Below, piece by piece: positions 9,006-17,689 of a stretch of DNA of 64,000 nt. The translations under genes and the position numbers were made by a program. The notes beneath the pieces were generated by a model. It ran no database searches. It saw only the letters and a list, made by a program, of their open reading frames with translations, and was not told the DNA's origin. Each line of letters begins with the position of its first letter. The stretch's first letter is position 1. This DNA is from Candidatus Melainabacteria bacterium (GTDB lineage: Bacteria; Cyanobacteriota; Vampirovibrionia; Obscuribacterales; Obscuribacteraceae). The stretch is taken from contig JABDBL010000009.1 in assembly GCA_013288645.1 (NCBI GenBank), forward strand, positions 1-64,000, written 5' to 3'.

Positions 9006-9469
9006 GTAATCGGTACCGCGTCCTTGATGAGGGCAAAGCTAATCTCTCCCTCGCAGGCTGTTTGTCCACCTATTGTGCCGATGCCATGAAACTTACCCAA
9101 GGGTCCGCGCATTTTAATTAGCTCCACCGATAAATCTAGCCTGTCGCCAGGTGTGACCATAGAACGAAACTTCATTCCATCGATGCCAGTAAACACGCCT
9201 AGTGAGCCTTTAAACTCGTCTTTCATAAGAATAGCGATGCACCCAAGCTGAGCTAGTGCTTCAACCATTAATACTCCAGGCATAATAGGTTTGAAAGGAA
9301 AATGACCTTCAAAAAACTGTTCGTTTGCTGTTAGATTCTTATAGCCTGTGGCTTTAAGCCCTGGCACAACGGAGGTAACCCGATCCAAAAGCAAAAAAGG
9401 ATAACGATGCGGCAATATCTTTTTTATCTCGTTAATATCAAGAGTTAGCTCTGTGGCTGTCGTCATCAT
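9002..9469 (-). CDS. fabZ: 3-hydroxyacyl-[ACP] dehydratase FabZ
   Basis: Dehydrates 3-hydroxyacyl-ACP in fatty acid elongation, competing with LpxA for the same substrate. The hot-dog fold signatures are present: ILPHRYPFLLLDRV at the N-terminus and the active-site helix FFEGHFPFKPIMPGVLMVEA with the catalytic His and Glu. The length of 155 residues is normal. It is the first gene of the fabZ-lpxA pair. The 134-bp gap to the divergent phosphoesterase gene should hold both promoters. Confidence 0.95.
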   Translation of the reverse strand: MMTTATELTLDINEIKKILPHRYPFLLLDRVTSVVPGLKATGYKNLTANEQFFEGHFPFKPIMPGVLMVEALAQLGCIAILMKDEFKGSLGVFTGIDGMKFRSMVTPGDRLDLSVELIKMRGPLGKFHGIGTIGGQTACEGEISFALIKDAVPIT

Positions 9470-9603
9470 TACTCCTAAAAACTAAATTCCCCCTAATCTA
9501 ATCGCAACTTTCAGTTAGCAAGACAACAATTCTAGTGTAATAATCTTGCTAATGTCCAGTTACTAAGTATTTGCTAAGTATTTTGTCTTTGTAATCAATA
9601 GGT

Positions 9604-10662
9604 GTGAAAATGTCAGTTATTTATTCGGTAAGCCGTCGAAGCTTTATTTTATCTTGTTTGTCTGGCGCATTTATCCCGTCTGCTGCTGCCACATTCTCTA
9701 ACAATAGCTTCGATTCGAATTCTTTTGAGCCGTTTACGTTTGTCTTTATTAGTGACTGTCATTTGACCTCTGGGTTAAGTGACAGCTTTATGCTGTTGCA
9801 AGAAAGCCAACTCTTTTTGCAAGAGGCAATCAAGCAAATCAATCTATTGAAGCCAGATTTTGTTATTTTTGGTGGTGATCAAGTGCAGGGGGTAGGAGCC
9901 GATGAAATTCATTGGCAATTATTTCTTGATATCGTTCAAAGCCTTGATTGCTCTTGGTATTTTGTATTGGGTGAAGCAGATATTTCTGGCAATATGCCGG
10001 TGAATAAAATGCGCACTTTTGGTCGCGATTGGAAGGGCAGGGGGCTTAATAACGATGTGCCTTACTGGTCTTGTAATCCTCTTTCAGGACTTCATCTTAT
10101 TGGGCTTGATACTAGTCAAGCTAATTCAGTCACCGGATACATCGACGAGGAGCAACTGGAATGGTTAAAACAAGATATTGGTCAAAAAACTAGACCGGTG
10201 ACTGTTGTTGTTAGTCATCACCCTATTTTGCCGCCAATTACTGTTGATAGCAATAATAGTTATCTATTGCCGCAAGCAAGCGCAGTCCGGCAGATTCTCG
10301 AAAAATCTGATGGGCAAGTAATTTCTGTAAGCGGGCATACACATTTGAGCAAAATTCAATGGCAAAATAATATTTGGTATATCTCTTCCCCTAGTTTGGA
10401 TATTTATCCTTGTGCCTTCAGGCTATTCAAAGTTACAACGCAAGAAGTACAAGTTGATACATATCAAGTTAGTTTTCCTGCCTTGGTAAAAAAGGCTAAG
10501 ACAAATATGCTCAATTCTAATCTTGCTAATTTGCTAAGCTCAGGTAAAAGTAGCGATTTGGTTCGTTTAGCCTTGGGTAGCCATACGGATCAAAATGCGA
10601 GATTGTCGCTTAAAGAATCTGGCAAAATAGAGGCACATGCAAAGGTTTCTATAATTCGCTAG
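9604..10662 (+). CDS. exported metallophosphoesterase with degenerate GNHD motif
   Basis: A 352-residue calcineurin-like phosphoesterase. The N-terminus has a twin-arginine-like motif (SRRSFIL, R11-R12) and a hydrophobic stretch, so export by Tat or Sec is likely. Metal-binding motifs seen: ISDCHL (D51, H53), FGGDQ (D92), SHHP (H205) and SGHTH (H245, H247). The third family motif, normally GNHD/E, is GEAD at 123-126, so the bridging Asn and the catalytic His are both missing while all other blocks remain. The enzyme may have altered activity or only bind metal. The start is GTG at 9604; an ATG two codons later (9610) is also possible. The nucleotidase, phosphodiesterase or phosphatase role cannot be decided. 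Confidence 0.85.
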   Translation: MKMSVIYSVSRRSFILSCLSGAFIPSAAATFSNNSFDSNSFEPFTFVFISDCHLTSGLSDSFMLLQESQLFLQEAIKQINLLKPDFVIFGGDQVQGVGADEIHWQLFLDIVQSLDCSWYFVLGEADISGNMPVNKMRTFGRDWKGRGLNNDVPYWSCNPLSGLHLIGLDTSQANSVTGYIDEEQLEWLKQDIGQKTRPVTVVVSHHPILPPITVDSNNSYLLPQASAVRQILEKSDGQVISVSGHTHLSKIQWQNNIWYISSPSLDIYPCAFRLFKVTTQEVQVDTYQVSFPALVKKAKTNMLNSNLANLLSSGKSSDLVRLALGSHTDQNARLSLKESGKIEAHAKVSIIR

Positions 10663-10706
10663 TTTTTTCTTCCAGTTGTTCTTGAAAGAACACAAATATA
10701 TTAAAA

Positions 10707-11144
10707 AGGGGGAGCGAAGCAAGGAAAGACGGTGAGGCGTCCGCAGCGGAACGATAAGGATAGGCGCGTTGAGCCGAGCAGTGCGAAGGCGAGGCAGCGC
10801 TTAATATAAGGAGAGTTACGACTAAGTGGAGTGAAGGACGACGGTGAGGCGTCCGCAGCGGAACGATAAGGATACGCGCGTTGAGCCGAGAGAAACGAAG
10901 GCGAGGCAGCGCTTAATATAAGGAGAGTTACGACTAAGTGGAGTGAAGGACGACGGTGAGGCGTCCGCAGCGGAACGATAAGGATACGCGCGTTGAGCCG
11001 AGAGAAACGAAGGCGAGGCAGCGCTTAATATAAGGAGAGTTACGACTAAGTGGAGTGAAGGACGACGGTGAGGCGTCCGCAGCGGAACGATAAGGATACG
11101 CGCGTTGAGCCGAGCAGTGCGAAGGCGAGGCAGCGCTTAAATAA
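10707..11144 (+). repeat. array of four 112-bp tandem repeats (array 1)
   Basis: The anchor GACGGTGAGGCGTCCGC begins at 10728, 10840, 10952 and 11064, an exact 112-bp period. Each unit has a GC-rich core of about 72 bp, ending GGCGAGGCAGCGC, and a more AT-rich linker of about 40 bp. The linker before unit 1 and after unit 4 is partial or diverged. Units 1 and 4 carry CAGTGCG where units 2 and 3 carry AGAAACG. The base composition differs strongly from the AT-rich genes around it. The same family recurs inverted at 29981-30405. The array lies between two plus-strand genes and its core ends 26 bp before the ATG at 11163. Confidence 0.95.
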
Positions 11145-11162
11145 AAGATTAGGGGTGAGTAA

Positions 11163-11501
11163 ATGACAGAAAATCGTGATTTTTCTTCTCTGGACGCTAT
11201 AGATCATATTGCCATACAGGTCCTAGACATTGGTAAAGCTATAGCTTGGTACAAAGAACACTTTAAGTGTACTGTTGAATATCAAGATCAAAGCTGGGGA
11301 TATATCAAATTTGCCAATATTCACTTAGCTTTGGTGTTAGCTAGCCAACATCCGCAGCACTTGGCCTTTAATGTAGAAAATGCTTCTGATTATGGCACTT
11401 TAAAAACCCATCGTGATGGCACTAAATCTGTTTATGTATGTGATCCTGCTGGTAATACCATCGAATTTGTGGACAAACTATCAGTTAAGACAAAGCGTTA
11501 G
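11163..11501 (+). CDS. VOC superfamily (glyoxalase-like) protein
   Basis: A 112-residue single-domain protein of the vicinal oxygen chelate fold, cytoplasmic. Typical features: AIDHIAIQVLDIGKAIAWY at the N-terminus (metal-ligand His and the 'D...A..WY' pattern), a second His in HLAFNV, and the C-terminal signature VCDPAGNTIEFVDK (metal-ligand Glu). Such proteins include glyoxalase I, epimerases and antibiotic-binding proteins, and the substrate cannot be told here. A ribosome binding site AGGGG lies 8 bp before the ATG. The gene sits directly downstream of the 112-bp repeat array, which would form its leader if transcribed from the phosphoesterase side. Confidence 0.85.
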   Translation: MTENRDFSSLDAIDHIAIQVLDIGKAIAWYKEHFKCTVEYQDQSWGYIKFANIHLALVLASQHPQHLAFNVENASDYGTLKTHRDGTKSVYVCDPAGNTIEFVDKLSVKTKR

Positions 11502-11637
11502 TTTTGTTGGCTAAAAAGTATGGATATCAACAACCAATAATGTTCTAGCGGTAAAAGGGGGCTTTTGCTATTATAGTTATATAATGTTTAGCATTTTACG
11601 CAAGTATCTCAAATAATCTGACCCATAGAGTTTTATT

Positions 11638-12897
11638 GTGAGCGAAATAAACAAATCAGTTGTTGCTAGAAGAAAATATTGTCCCAAATGCCGACGCATT
11701 TATGGAGTATCTGACGAAGTTTGTCCACAAGATCGAAGCCTTCTGGAACCTGAACCCATCGGTTTTACAAGTAATAAATTAGAAACGCCTATAGGAACAA
11801 TATTAGCAGATCGCTACGAGATCTTGTCTGAAGTAGGACGCGGCGGCATGAGCATTGTCTATGAAGCAAGGCATTTGCTTATGGACAAAGTGCGTGCCAT
11901 TAAAATGCTTTTGGCTCAGCTTATGTATGATCAAACTAGCAAAAAGCGATTTCAGAGAGAAGCCGAGGCTGCTAGTTGTTTAGAGCACCCAAACATCATA
12001 GCCGTTCATGATTTTGGTATTGCTCCTACCGGGCAACCTTATTTGGTTATGGATTTTTTGGTCGGCGACAGCTTAGCCGAATTAATCAAGCGAGAACAGA
12101 GAATTGGGCAATTTAGAGCAGTAAAAATCTTTCTGCAAGCTTGTGATGCACTTTCGCATGCTCATAAAAAAGGAGTAATTCATAGAGATTTGAAGTCTAG
12201 CAATATCATGTTAGTACAAGATGACGCTATCATTGACATAGTTAAAGTCTTGGATTTTGGCATAGCTAAGTTGATGCCTGCTTCTGGCAAATTTCCTCAA
12301 AATTTAACTCAAACAGGTGAAGTTTTTGGCAGCCCAATTTATATGAGTCCCGAACAGTGTTTAGGACAAACCCTTGATGAGCGTTCGGATATTTATTCGA
12401 TGGGAACTATGTTTTACGAGACTCTTGCTGGGTTACCACCCTTAGTTGGTAATACCATAATTGATACTATGCAAATGCATGTGGCTACTAAACCGACATC
12501 ATTTGCCTCTTTGGGAGTTGAGGTCTTTCCTCAACTTGAGGCGCTCGTGTTTAAAACTTTAGAGAAAAAGCCTGATAATCGCTTTCAGTCAATGGAAGAA
12601 ATGTTTCATGCATTAGTTGAAACATACGTATTAATGGGTGGAGCACCATTTTCTAAGGCAGCTGTAGACCATGGGTTGTATATGCAAGAATCGACGAAGA
12701 AGTATTTAGTCGATGGAACGATTGTACCTATGAGTAAGACGGCAAGCTCAGCTCCAGTCCTCCAAGTGCACCAAAATACCCAAATTGAAGTGCCGCTAAA
12801 GTCTCACATCGGTGGTCGAGTCCGGATAATAATTGTATGTGCCTTTTTGATTTTACTATTCTCTTTATTGGCTCTAATAATTTATCAGCACCATTGA
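11638..12897 (+). CDS. membrane-anchored Ser/Thr protein kinase with Cys-rich N-terminus
   Basis: A 419-residue PknB-type kinase, GTG start. Residues 10-36 hold a Cys-rich knuckle (YCPKC...EVCPQD, three Cys). The kinase domain spans about 60-330 with the glycine loop GRGGMSIVYEA, the ATP-binding Lys in RAIKML (K89), the catalytic loop HRDLKSSN (D184), DFG (206-208) and the activation segment ending SPEQ. All key residues are present, so it should be active. A linker follows and then one C-terminal membrane segment (about 394-415) with a very short tail, which leaves the kinase in the cytoplasm with no outside sensor. Its 3' end overlaps the convergent GT4 gene by 13 bp. Confidence 0.92.
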   Translation: MSEINKSVVARRKYCPKCRRIYGVSDEVCPQDRSLLEPEPIGFTSNKLETPIGTILADRYEILSEVGRGGMSIVYEARHLLMDKVRAIKMLLAQLMYDQTSKKRFQREAEAASCLEHPNIIAVHDFGIAPTGQPYLVMDFLVGDSLAELIKREQRIGQFRAVKIFLQACDALSHAHKKGVIHRDLKSSNIMLVQDDAIIDIVKVLDFGIAKLMPASGKFPQNLTQTGEVFGSPIYMSPEQCLGQTLDERSDIYSMGTMFYETLAGLPPLVGNTIIDTMQMHVATKPTSFASLGVEVFPQLEALVFKTLEKKPDNRFQSMEEMFHALVETYVLMGGAPFSKAAVDHGLYMQESTKKYLVDGTIVPMSKTASSAPVLQVHQNTQIEVPLKSHIGGRVRIIIVCAFLILLFSLLALIIYQHH

Positions 12898-14075
12898 AGA
12901 GCTGCTAAAGACATATCCACGAATTGCTGACAAAGAGATTCTTCACTATAAATATTTTGAACAGCGTTAGCTAAATGGTCTAACTTTTGTTTTTCTGTGG
13001 GTGAATTTCTTGCATCAATTAGATATTGGGTTAAATTATTTGGGGCTGAAAGATCATAAGTAGGAAGAGCTAAGTTAGTAAATTGGCGGTTAGCAGATGT
13101 TTGATGACTAATAACAGGTATACCAAGCATCATAGCCTCTACTACAACACCACCAAACAATTCTTCTAGACTAGGTAGAACAAAAATGTCTGATGCTTGC
13201 AAAGCTAGCGGGACCCGATCTGCAGGCAAGGTGTGCCATTGCACTCGATTAGGTAAAAGATTTTCCGCCATTTTCTTTAAAGATGCTGTGTCTGTTTCTG
13301 GTTGTCCACAAAGGAGGAGTTTAACCTTTTCGTCTTTTATTTTAGCTACTTCTTTAATCAGATAATCAATGCGCTTGTGATAACAATTCCAGGCTGCAGC
13401 ACAAGCAATCACCCAATCATCGGGTTTATAACCAAAATAATTGCGACTTTCTTCTTTTGTTTTATCTATTTTTGGTATGCGTACTAAATTGGGTAAAACA
13501 GTCATTTTATCTGGCGATATACCAAATTGTTTTGCTTTCTCGAACGATTCTCTATGCAAATGTTGTATGTAGTCAAAATGTGCATAGGTAGATGGTTCGA
13601 AGCCACAGCCATTAGAAAAAATCAGTTTATATTTCAAATTGAAGAATGGTCTGGTAAAAGCCAAAATATGAGCAAAAGGCGTTTCTTTAGTCCAAACTAT
13701 ATCTGGTCGCCAGGACAATAATGTAGAACCAAAACCAGCTGCAAAAGTGATCTGTTCGACGCCATAACAAAATTCCCATGTACGGCGTCCATTTAAACAG
13801 GTGAAAGGATATAAAATTGTTTTGAGCAATGAATCACGAGGAATATTATCTATTTGTTTTGCTCCTAGATATTCACCACCCGAAAATAGCCTTACATCTA
13901 CAGCCTCATGTTCCTTTAAGGCTTCAAACCAACGTGCCGTTGAAACTTCTACCCCGCGTTTAACATGCCCTAAGCCGCAGCTAACCAAAGCAATTTTAAT
14001 TGGTTTGCTGTTATTTTTGTTAGCCTTCAATGTCGGATTTTTATAGGTTACTATTTGGCTTTCTTCGGTATGCAT
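12885..14075 (-). CDS. glycosyltransferase family 4 (GT-B)
   Basis: 396 residues, soluble GT-B fold. The N-terminal domain has the loop ALVSCGLGHVKRGVEV near residue 29, and the C-terminal nucleotide-sugar domain has CAAAWNCYHKRIDYLI, LLLCGQPE, FVLPSLEELFGGVVVEAM (the E-x7-E motif) and GIPVISHQTSANRQ. Retaining transfer of a sugar from a nucleotide donor is typical of the family; the acceptor is unknown. It is divergent from the sensor kinase gene at 14279 and convergent with the Ser/Thr kinase. Confidence 0.87.
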   Translation of the reverse strand: MHTEESQIVTYKNPTLKANKNNSKPIKIALVSCGLGHVKRGVEVSTARWFEALKEHEAVDVRLFSGGEYLGAKQIDNIPRDSLLKTILYPFTCLNGRRTWEFCYGVEQITFAAGFGSTLLSWRPDIVWTKETPFAHILAFTRPFFNLKYKLIFSNGCGFEPSTYAHFDYIQHLHRESFEKAKQFGISPDKMTVLPNLVRIPKIDKTKEESRNYFGYKPDDWVIACAAAWNCYHKRIDYLIKEVAKIKDEKVKLLLCGQPETDTASLKKMAENLLPNRVQWHTLPADRVPLALQASDIFVLPSLEELFGGVVVEAMMLGIPVISHQTSANRQFTNLALPTYDLSAPNNLTQYLIDARNSPTEKQKLDHLANAVQNIYSEESLCQQFVDMSLAALQWC

Positions 14076-14278
14076 GGCGGTTAGGGGGATTCATTATGAA
14101 TATTGGGTTTTAAATAATTCAGACCCAAAGCTTATTGTAATCTATACTATTAAATTATCAGTCACCTTCTTAAGGGTTGTATACGATTGACCCTGCCCCT
14201 TAACCGATAGTTGCCTTACTATAGTGGTATAAAATAAAGAAGTGGCGGGTGTTTGACTGTAAGGTCTAATTCATTATA

Positions 14279-15754
14279 ATGAAGCAAATCCATGTATTGA
14301 TAGTCGAAGATAATAATGCTGATGCGGCGTTTGTAGCTGATGTAATGAAGACTGAAGGTAATGGACAATTTGTTCTTGAGCGTGCTTCTTCGCTTAGTGA
14401 GGCTAAAGAAGCCCTATGGAACAATATATACAGTGCTGTTTTACTGGATTTGACTTTGCCAGATAGTAAAGGTATTGATACTTGCGCTGCAATACGGACA
14501 TCTTTTCCAGAGATACCGATAGTGGTGCTTTCGGGAATAAACGACAACCAATTAGCTTATGAAGTTGTGCGCAGAGGGGCACAAGATTATCTAGTGAAAG
14601 GAATAGTCAGTGGGGACTCAATTATCCGTTGCTTAAAATATGCTATCGAGCGCAAACGTCTTGAATTTGCTGCGCAACAAATAGCAAGACAAGTGTTTTT
14701 GCATGCACCGGGTTCCATTATTCGTTTTGATCAAGACTTCAATATTGCTGAAACTAATGCAGCTTTTTTGACTAATTTTGCTGTTCCTGCTGACACTGTA
14801 AAGGGCAAAAATGTATTCGATATATTTCTCGGTATTCCAAAAAAAGAGCTCGTTGACTCTTTAGTGCAGGGAAATTCTTATGCTGTGAAAGAACAATGTT
14901 TAGAATTTCCAGATAGAGTTACTAACAAGGTTAGTATTGCTAATCTTTCAGTTTGGCCCATTATAAATGAACAGGGGCAATTTACTGGTGGCATTATTAT
15001 GCTGGAAGACATAACTGATCGATATGAATTATCCAGGCAGCGTGATGCAGTTATGGCTATTATTGCTCATGATTTAAAGAATCCAGTGCTAGGCTCACAA
15101 CGTATTTATCAATTGCTATTGAATAATAATTTTGGTCCTTTAAGTGATCATCAGCAAGATGCCATTAAAACTCTCAGTAGAGCAAATGATAATTGTTTGC
15201 ATATTCTTAAAAACTTATTGCAGTTGTTTAGTTATACAAGAGGCGAAGAGGTTTTACTCCTAAAAGAACAAGATCTTGTACCAATAATGGAAGGCTGTTT
15301 GAAAGAATGGGAAGCAACAGCTCAACTCAATAATCAAGTCATAATTTGCAAAATGAAAAGTGGTGACCTGAAACCTGTTTTAGCTGATATTCAAGCTATA
15401 AGTTATTTACTAAATAATTTGCTTAGTAATGCGCTTAAATATTCTCCATCCGGAAGCAAGATAGTGATTGAAGGCGAAAACAATAATGAAAGAGTAAGGC
15501 TTTTTGTCAAAGATGGCGGTTCTGGTGTTCCGACTGAAGTGGAAAATGAATTATTTAAACCGTTGGGTGGAGCACGAATTGGTAATTTACAATCTGCTAG
15601 TTCTGGATTAGGTTTATTTCTCTGTAGTCAAATTATGCGCACACATCAAGGTACCATTCAGTACCATCCCAACAAACCTACTGGATCAATTTTTATTCTC
15701 GATTTTCCGGTCTACCAACCCGTATACGAGCTAGAGCGTGCTAATGTTGGTTGA
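14279..15754 (+). CDS. REC-PAS-histidine kinase
   Basis: 491 residues without membrane segments, so cytoplasmic. An N-terminal receiver domain (1-125; VEDN at 9-12, phosphoacceptor D57 in LLDLTLPD, K108) is followed by a PAS-like domain (about 135-245), a HisKA domain with H264 (IIAHDLKNP), and a HATPase domain with the N-box NNLLSNALKYSP and G-boxes DGGSGVP and SSGLGLFLC. The order REC-PAS-HK is that of phytochrome-downstream or complex-signalling kinases that receive phosphate from another kinase. The NarL-type regulator 77 bp downstream is the likely output. Confidence 0.9.
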   Translation: MKQIHVLIVEDNNADAAFVADVMKTEGNGQFVLERASSLSEAKEALWNNIYSAVLLDLTLPDSKGIDTCAAIRTSFPEIPIVVLSGINDNQLAYEVVRRGAQDYLVKGIVSGDSIIRCLKYAIERKRLEFAAQQIARQVFLHAPGSIIRFDQDFNIAETNAAFLTNFAVPADTVKGKNVFDIFLGIPKKELVDSLVQGNSYAVKEQCLEFPDRVTNKVSIANLSVWPIINEQGQFTGGIIMLEDITDRYELSRQRDAVMAIIAHDLKNPVLGSQRIYQLLLNNNFGPLSDHQQDAIKTLSRANDNCLHILKNLLQLFSYTRGEEVLLLKEQDLVPIMEGCLKEWEATAQLNNQVIICKMKSGDLKPVLADIQAISYLLNNLLSNALKYSPSGSKIVIEGENNNERVRLFVKDGGSGVPTEVENELFKPLGGARIGNLQSASSGLGLFLCSQIMRTHQGTIQYHPNKPTGSIFILDFPVYQPVYELERANVG

Positions 15755-15831
15755 ATTGACTGTATGGTATTTCTAGTCGGATAGTATAGTGTTCAAGTGC
15801 TGCAACAATTAGACCAAGTAGGATATGAAAA

Positions 15832-16545
15832 ATGCAAAATCTAAATGATGGAAAGAAAGACGATCAACTGACACAATCAAAACCTTTTGTAAGTGTTTTT
15901 ATCGCTGAAGATCACGAAGTAACCCGCTTTGGCATTAGGGCGGTCATAGAGTCGAATTCCGATTTTAAGTTGGTCGGTGAAGCGGCAGATGGTAAATTGG
16001 CTTATAGAGATATTCTTGCTTTGAATCCAAACGTTGTTTTAATGGATATAGGTTTACCGTCAATTGATGGTATTGAACTGAGCCGCAGGGTGAAAAGTGC
16101 AGCGCCGCAAATAAAAATACTTGTTTTTACTTCACGTGAATCATCAGATCAGATTTTGGCTGCTTTCGCTGCGGGGGCTGATGGTTATTGCCTAAAAGAG
16201 GCTTCGAATTCTCAATTGCACATAGCAATAAAGACAGTGGCTGATGGTGGAGTTTGGTTACATCCAGCCATAGCCCGTGTTTTGGTAGCCCGTTGCATAG
16301 GTCCAGCTGGGCAATCAGGACAAACCAATCTTGTTCAACACATTCCATATGAAGTGCTTTCGGTTCGTGAGCACGAAGTATTACGCTTGATTGTCGATGG
16401 TCTTAGCAATCAAGAAATTGCTGAACGCTTAGTTGTAAGTTTAGATACAGTAAAAACACATGTCCGACATATATTTGAAAAATTAGCGGTAAATGACCGC
16501 ACCCAGGCAGCTCTGAAAGCAGTGCGAGCTGGCTGGGTAGGGTAA
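15832..16545 (+). CDS. NarL/FixJ-family response regulator
   Basis: 237 residues. Receiver domain with the acidic pair in IAEDHE, phosphoacceptor D in VVLMDIGLPSIDG and the Lys in GYCLKEA. The LuxR-type helix-turn-helix is at the C-terminus (LSVREHEVLRLIVDGLSNQE, then VSLDTVKTHVRHIFEKL). Between them lies a longer linker than usual. It probably works with the upstream REC-PAS-kinase, 77 bp away on the same strand. It resembles the regulator at 19203-19850, and both share the GYCLK motif. Confidence 0.92.
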   Translation: MQNLNDGKKDDQLTQSKPFVSVFIAEDHEVTRFGIRAVIESNSDFKLVGEAADGKLAYRDILALNPNVVLMDIGLPSIDGIELSRRVKSAAPQIKILVFTSRESSDQILAAFAAGADGYCLKEASNSQLHIAIKTVADGGVWLHPAIARVLVARCIGPAGQSGQTNLVQHIPYEVLSVREHEVLRLIVDGLSNQEIAERLVVSLDTVKTHVRHIFEKLAVNDRTQAALKAVRAGWVG

Positions 16546-16556
16546 GGCATGCAATA

Positions 16557-16868
16557 TTAGTCAGTTATTCTTTGCCAACCCACTTCTGCGGCCATTTGTG
16601 GTTTCTTAGTCTTTTGACTAAGAAACTCATCTATCCCCCCGAGTAATAAACGTAAGTTCTTCACTATCGAATCTTGATCACCGAATTGCATTTCGGATAA
16701 TCTCAAAGCATATTTATAAAATTTGTGAGCATCCTTATACTGTTCGTTTTTTAAAGCATCATCAGCTTTAATCATCGAATGTGTGATAGCTTGATTGATC
16801 ATATTTCTCGTACTAGTTTGACCTGTACGAACAGCGCTTTGATGTGTGTTTGCAAAAACTCTAGCCAT
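16557..16868 (-). CDS. small TPR-like hypothetical protein
   Basis: 103 residues, no signal peptide. The central part (ADDALKNEQYKDAHKFYKYA, then LRLSEMQFGDQDSIVKNLR) looks like one and a half tetratricopeptide repeats, similar in style to the protein at 18313-18639. It is convergent with the response regulator (11-bp gap). Function unknown. Confidence 0.6.
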   Translation of the reverse strand: MARVFANTHQSAVRTGQTSTRNMINQAITHSMIKADDALKNEQYKDAHKFYKYALRLSEMQFGDQDSIVKNLRLLLGGIDEFLSQKTKKPQMAAEVGWQRITD

Positions 16869-17105
16869 ATCTTTGTGTCCTATCTCTGTGCCAACATCAG
16901 ACCCATAAACCTGGATTCCTTATGTATATCCATTTTGAATATATTCTTTCGGAATCACGCCTAGTTATATCTTGTCACACGGTTTAAGAAAGAGCCGTCG
17001 CTTGCAGGTAGTAAGTTTGGTTACTATTTAGTGATTTCTTAAACACCGGAGTGTGATTCGGTTGATTTAGCTGGCTTTGCGATGTTAATGGCTTGTATGT
17101 GTTGA

Positions 17106-17656
17106 CTAACTAGCTTTGCGTCGTTTAGACACTCTACGCGAAGAATTTATGGCTGTCTTAGTTTTGATGCTTTCTGATTTGTCGACACTCCGTTTCAGTG
17201 CTGTCATGAGATCTAACAGCTGCCCTTTGGGTGCCGTTTTTGCGGGTTTCTTCAATTCGTGTCCTTCAATTTTGGCATCGATTACCTGCTGTAAGGCTTC
17301 ACGGTAATGGTCTTCATACATTTCGGGTCTAAAATCTTGGGACATCATGTCAATGAGCTTAGATACCATATTCATTTCTTGTTGTGGTACTTTGATTCTG
17401 GGTAATTTGGCCTTTAAATCTATCCTTATTTCATCCGGATATAGAAGAGTCTCGGCAATGAGAGTTCCTCCCACTGGGCGCATTCGACGTTTCTTTCGCA
17501 TGTCGGGCACCATCTTTTCTCTTGAATGCGAGTTTTGCATTTTTTGTGAATTTGGTGAAATGAAATACTTTTGCTTTCTGTAGCCGCATACAATTTAACA
17601 GGCATAGTTACTAAACCAAAAGTAATAGCTCCGCTCCAGATAGCTCGGTCAGCCAT
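17106..17656 (-). pseudogene. ku: Ku protein, internally deleted and frameshifted
   Basis: The 5' part (17656 to about 17515) encodes a normal Ku start: AIWSGAITFGLVTMPVKLYA, then SFHQIHKKCKTRI and RWCPTCERNVE. At about 17490-17510 the reading jumps to another frame that encodes the Ku C-terminal part: RPVGGTLIAETLLYPDEIR, a LIDMMSQDFRPEMY stretch and YREALQQVIDAKIEG, followed by the usual Lys-rich tail. Bacterial Ku is usually 260-290 residues. Here about 46 N-terminal and 130 C-terminal residues remain, so roughly 90-100 residues of the DNA-encircling barrel are missing and the frame is broken. A good ribosome binding site (AGGAGG) is kept. No ligD is nearby. A deletion in the organism or an assembly error could both explain it. 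Confidence 0.85.
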
Positions 17657-17689
17657 AATAATTTCCTCCTGGAATTTTTTTGATTTGGT

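Noticed and set aside
10707-11144. CRISPR array
   Set aside because: Units are 112 bp with nearly identical linkers and no variable spacers of constant length; no cas gene is near.
11546-11570. Hairpin-like sequence between the VOC and Ser/Thr kinase genes as terminator
   Set aside because: The stem is interrupted and no T-tract follows; support is too weak.
14187-14236. Promoter-like TTGACC and TATAAA upstream of the REC-PAS-kinase
   Set aside because: The distances between possible -35 and -10 boxes do not fit the usual 16-18 bp.
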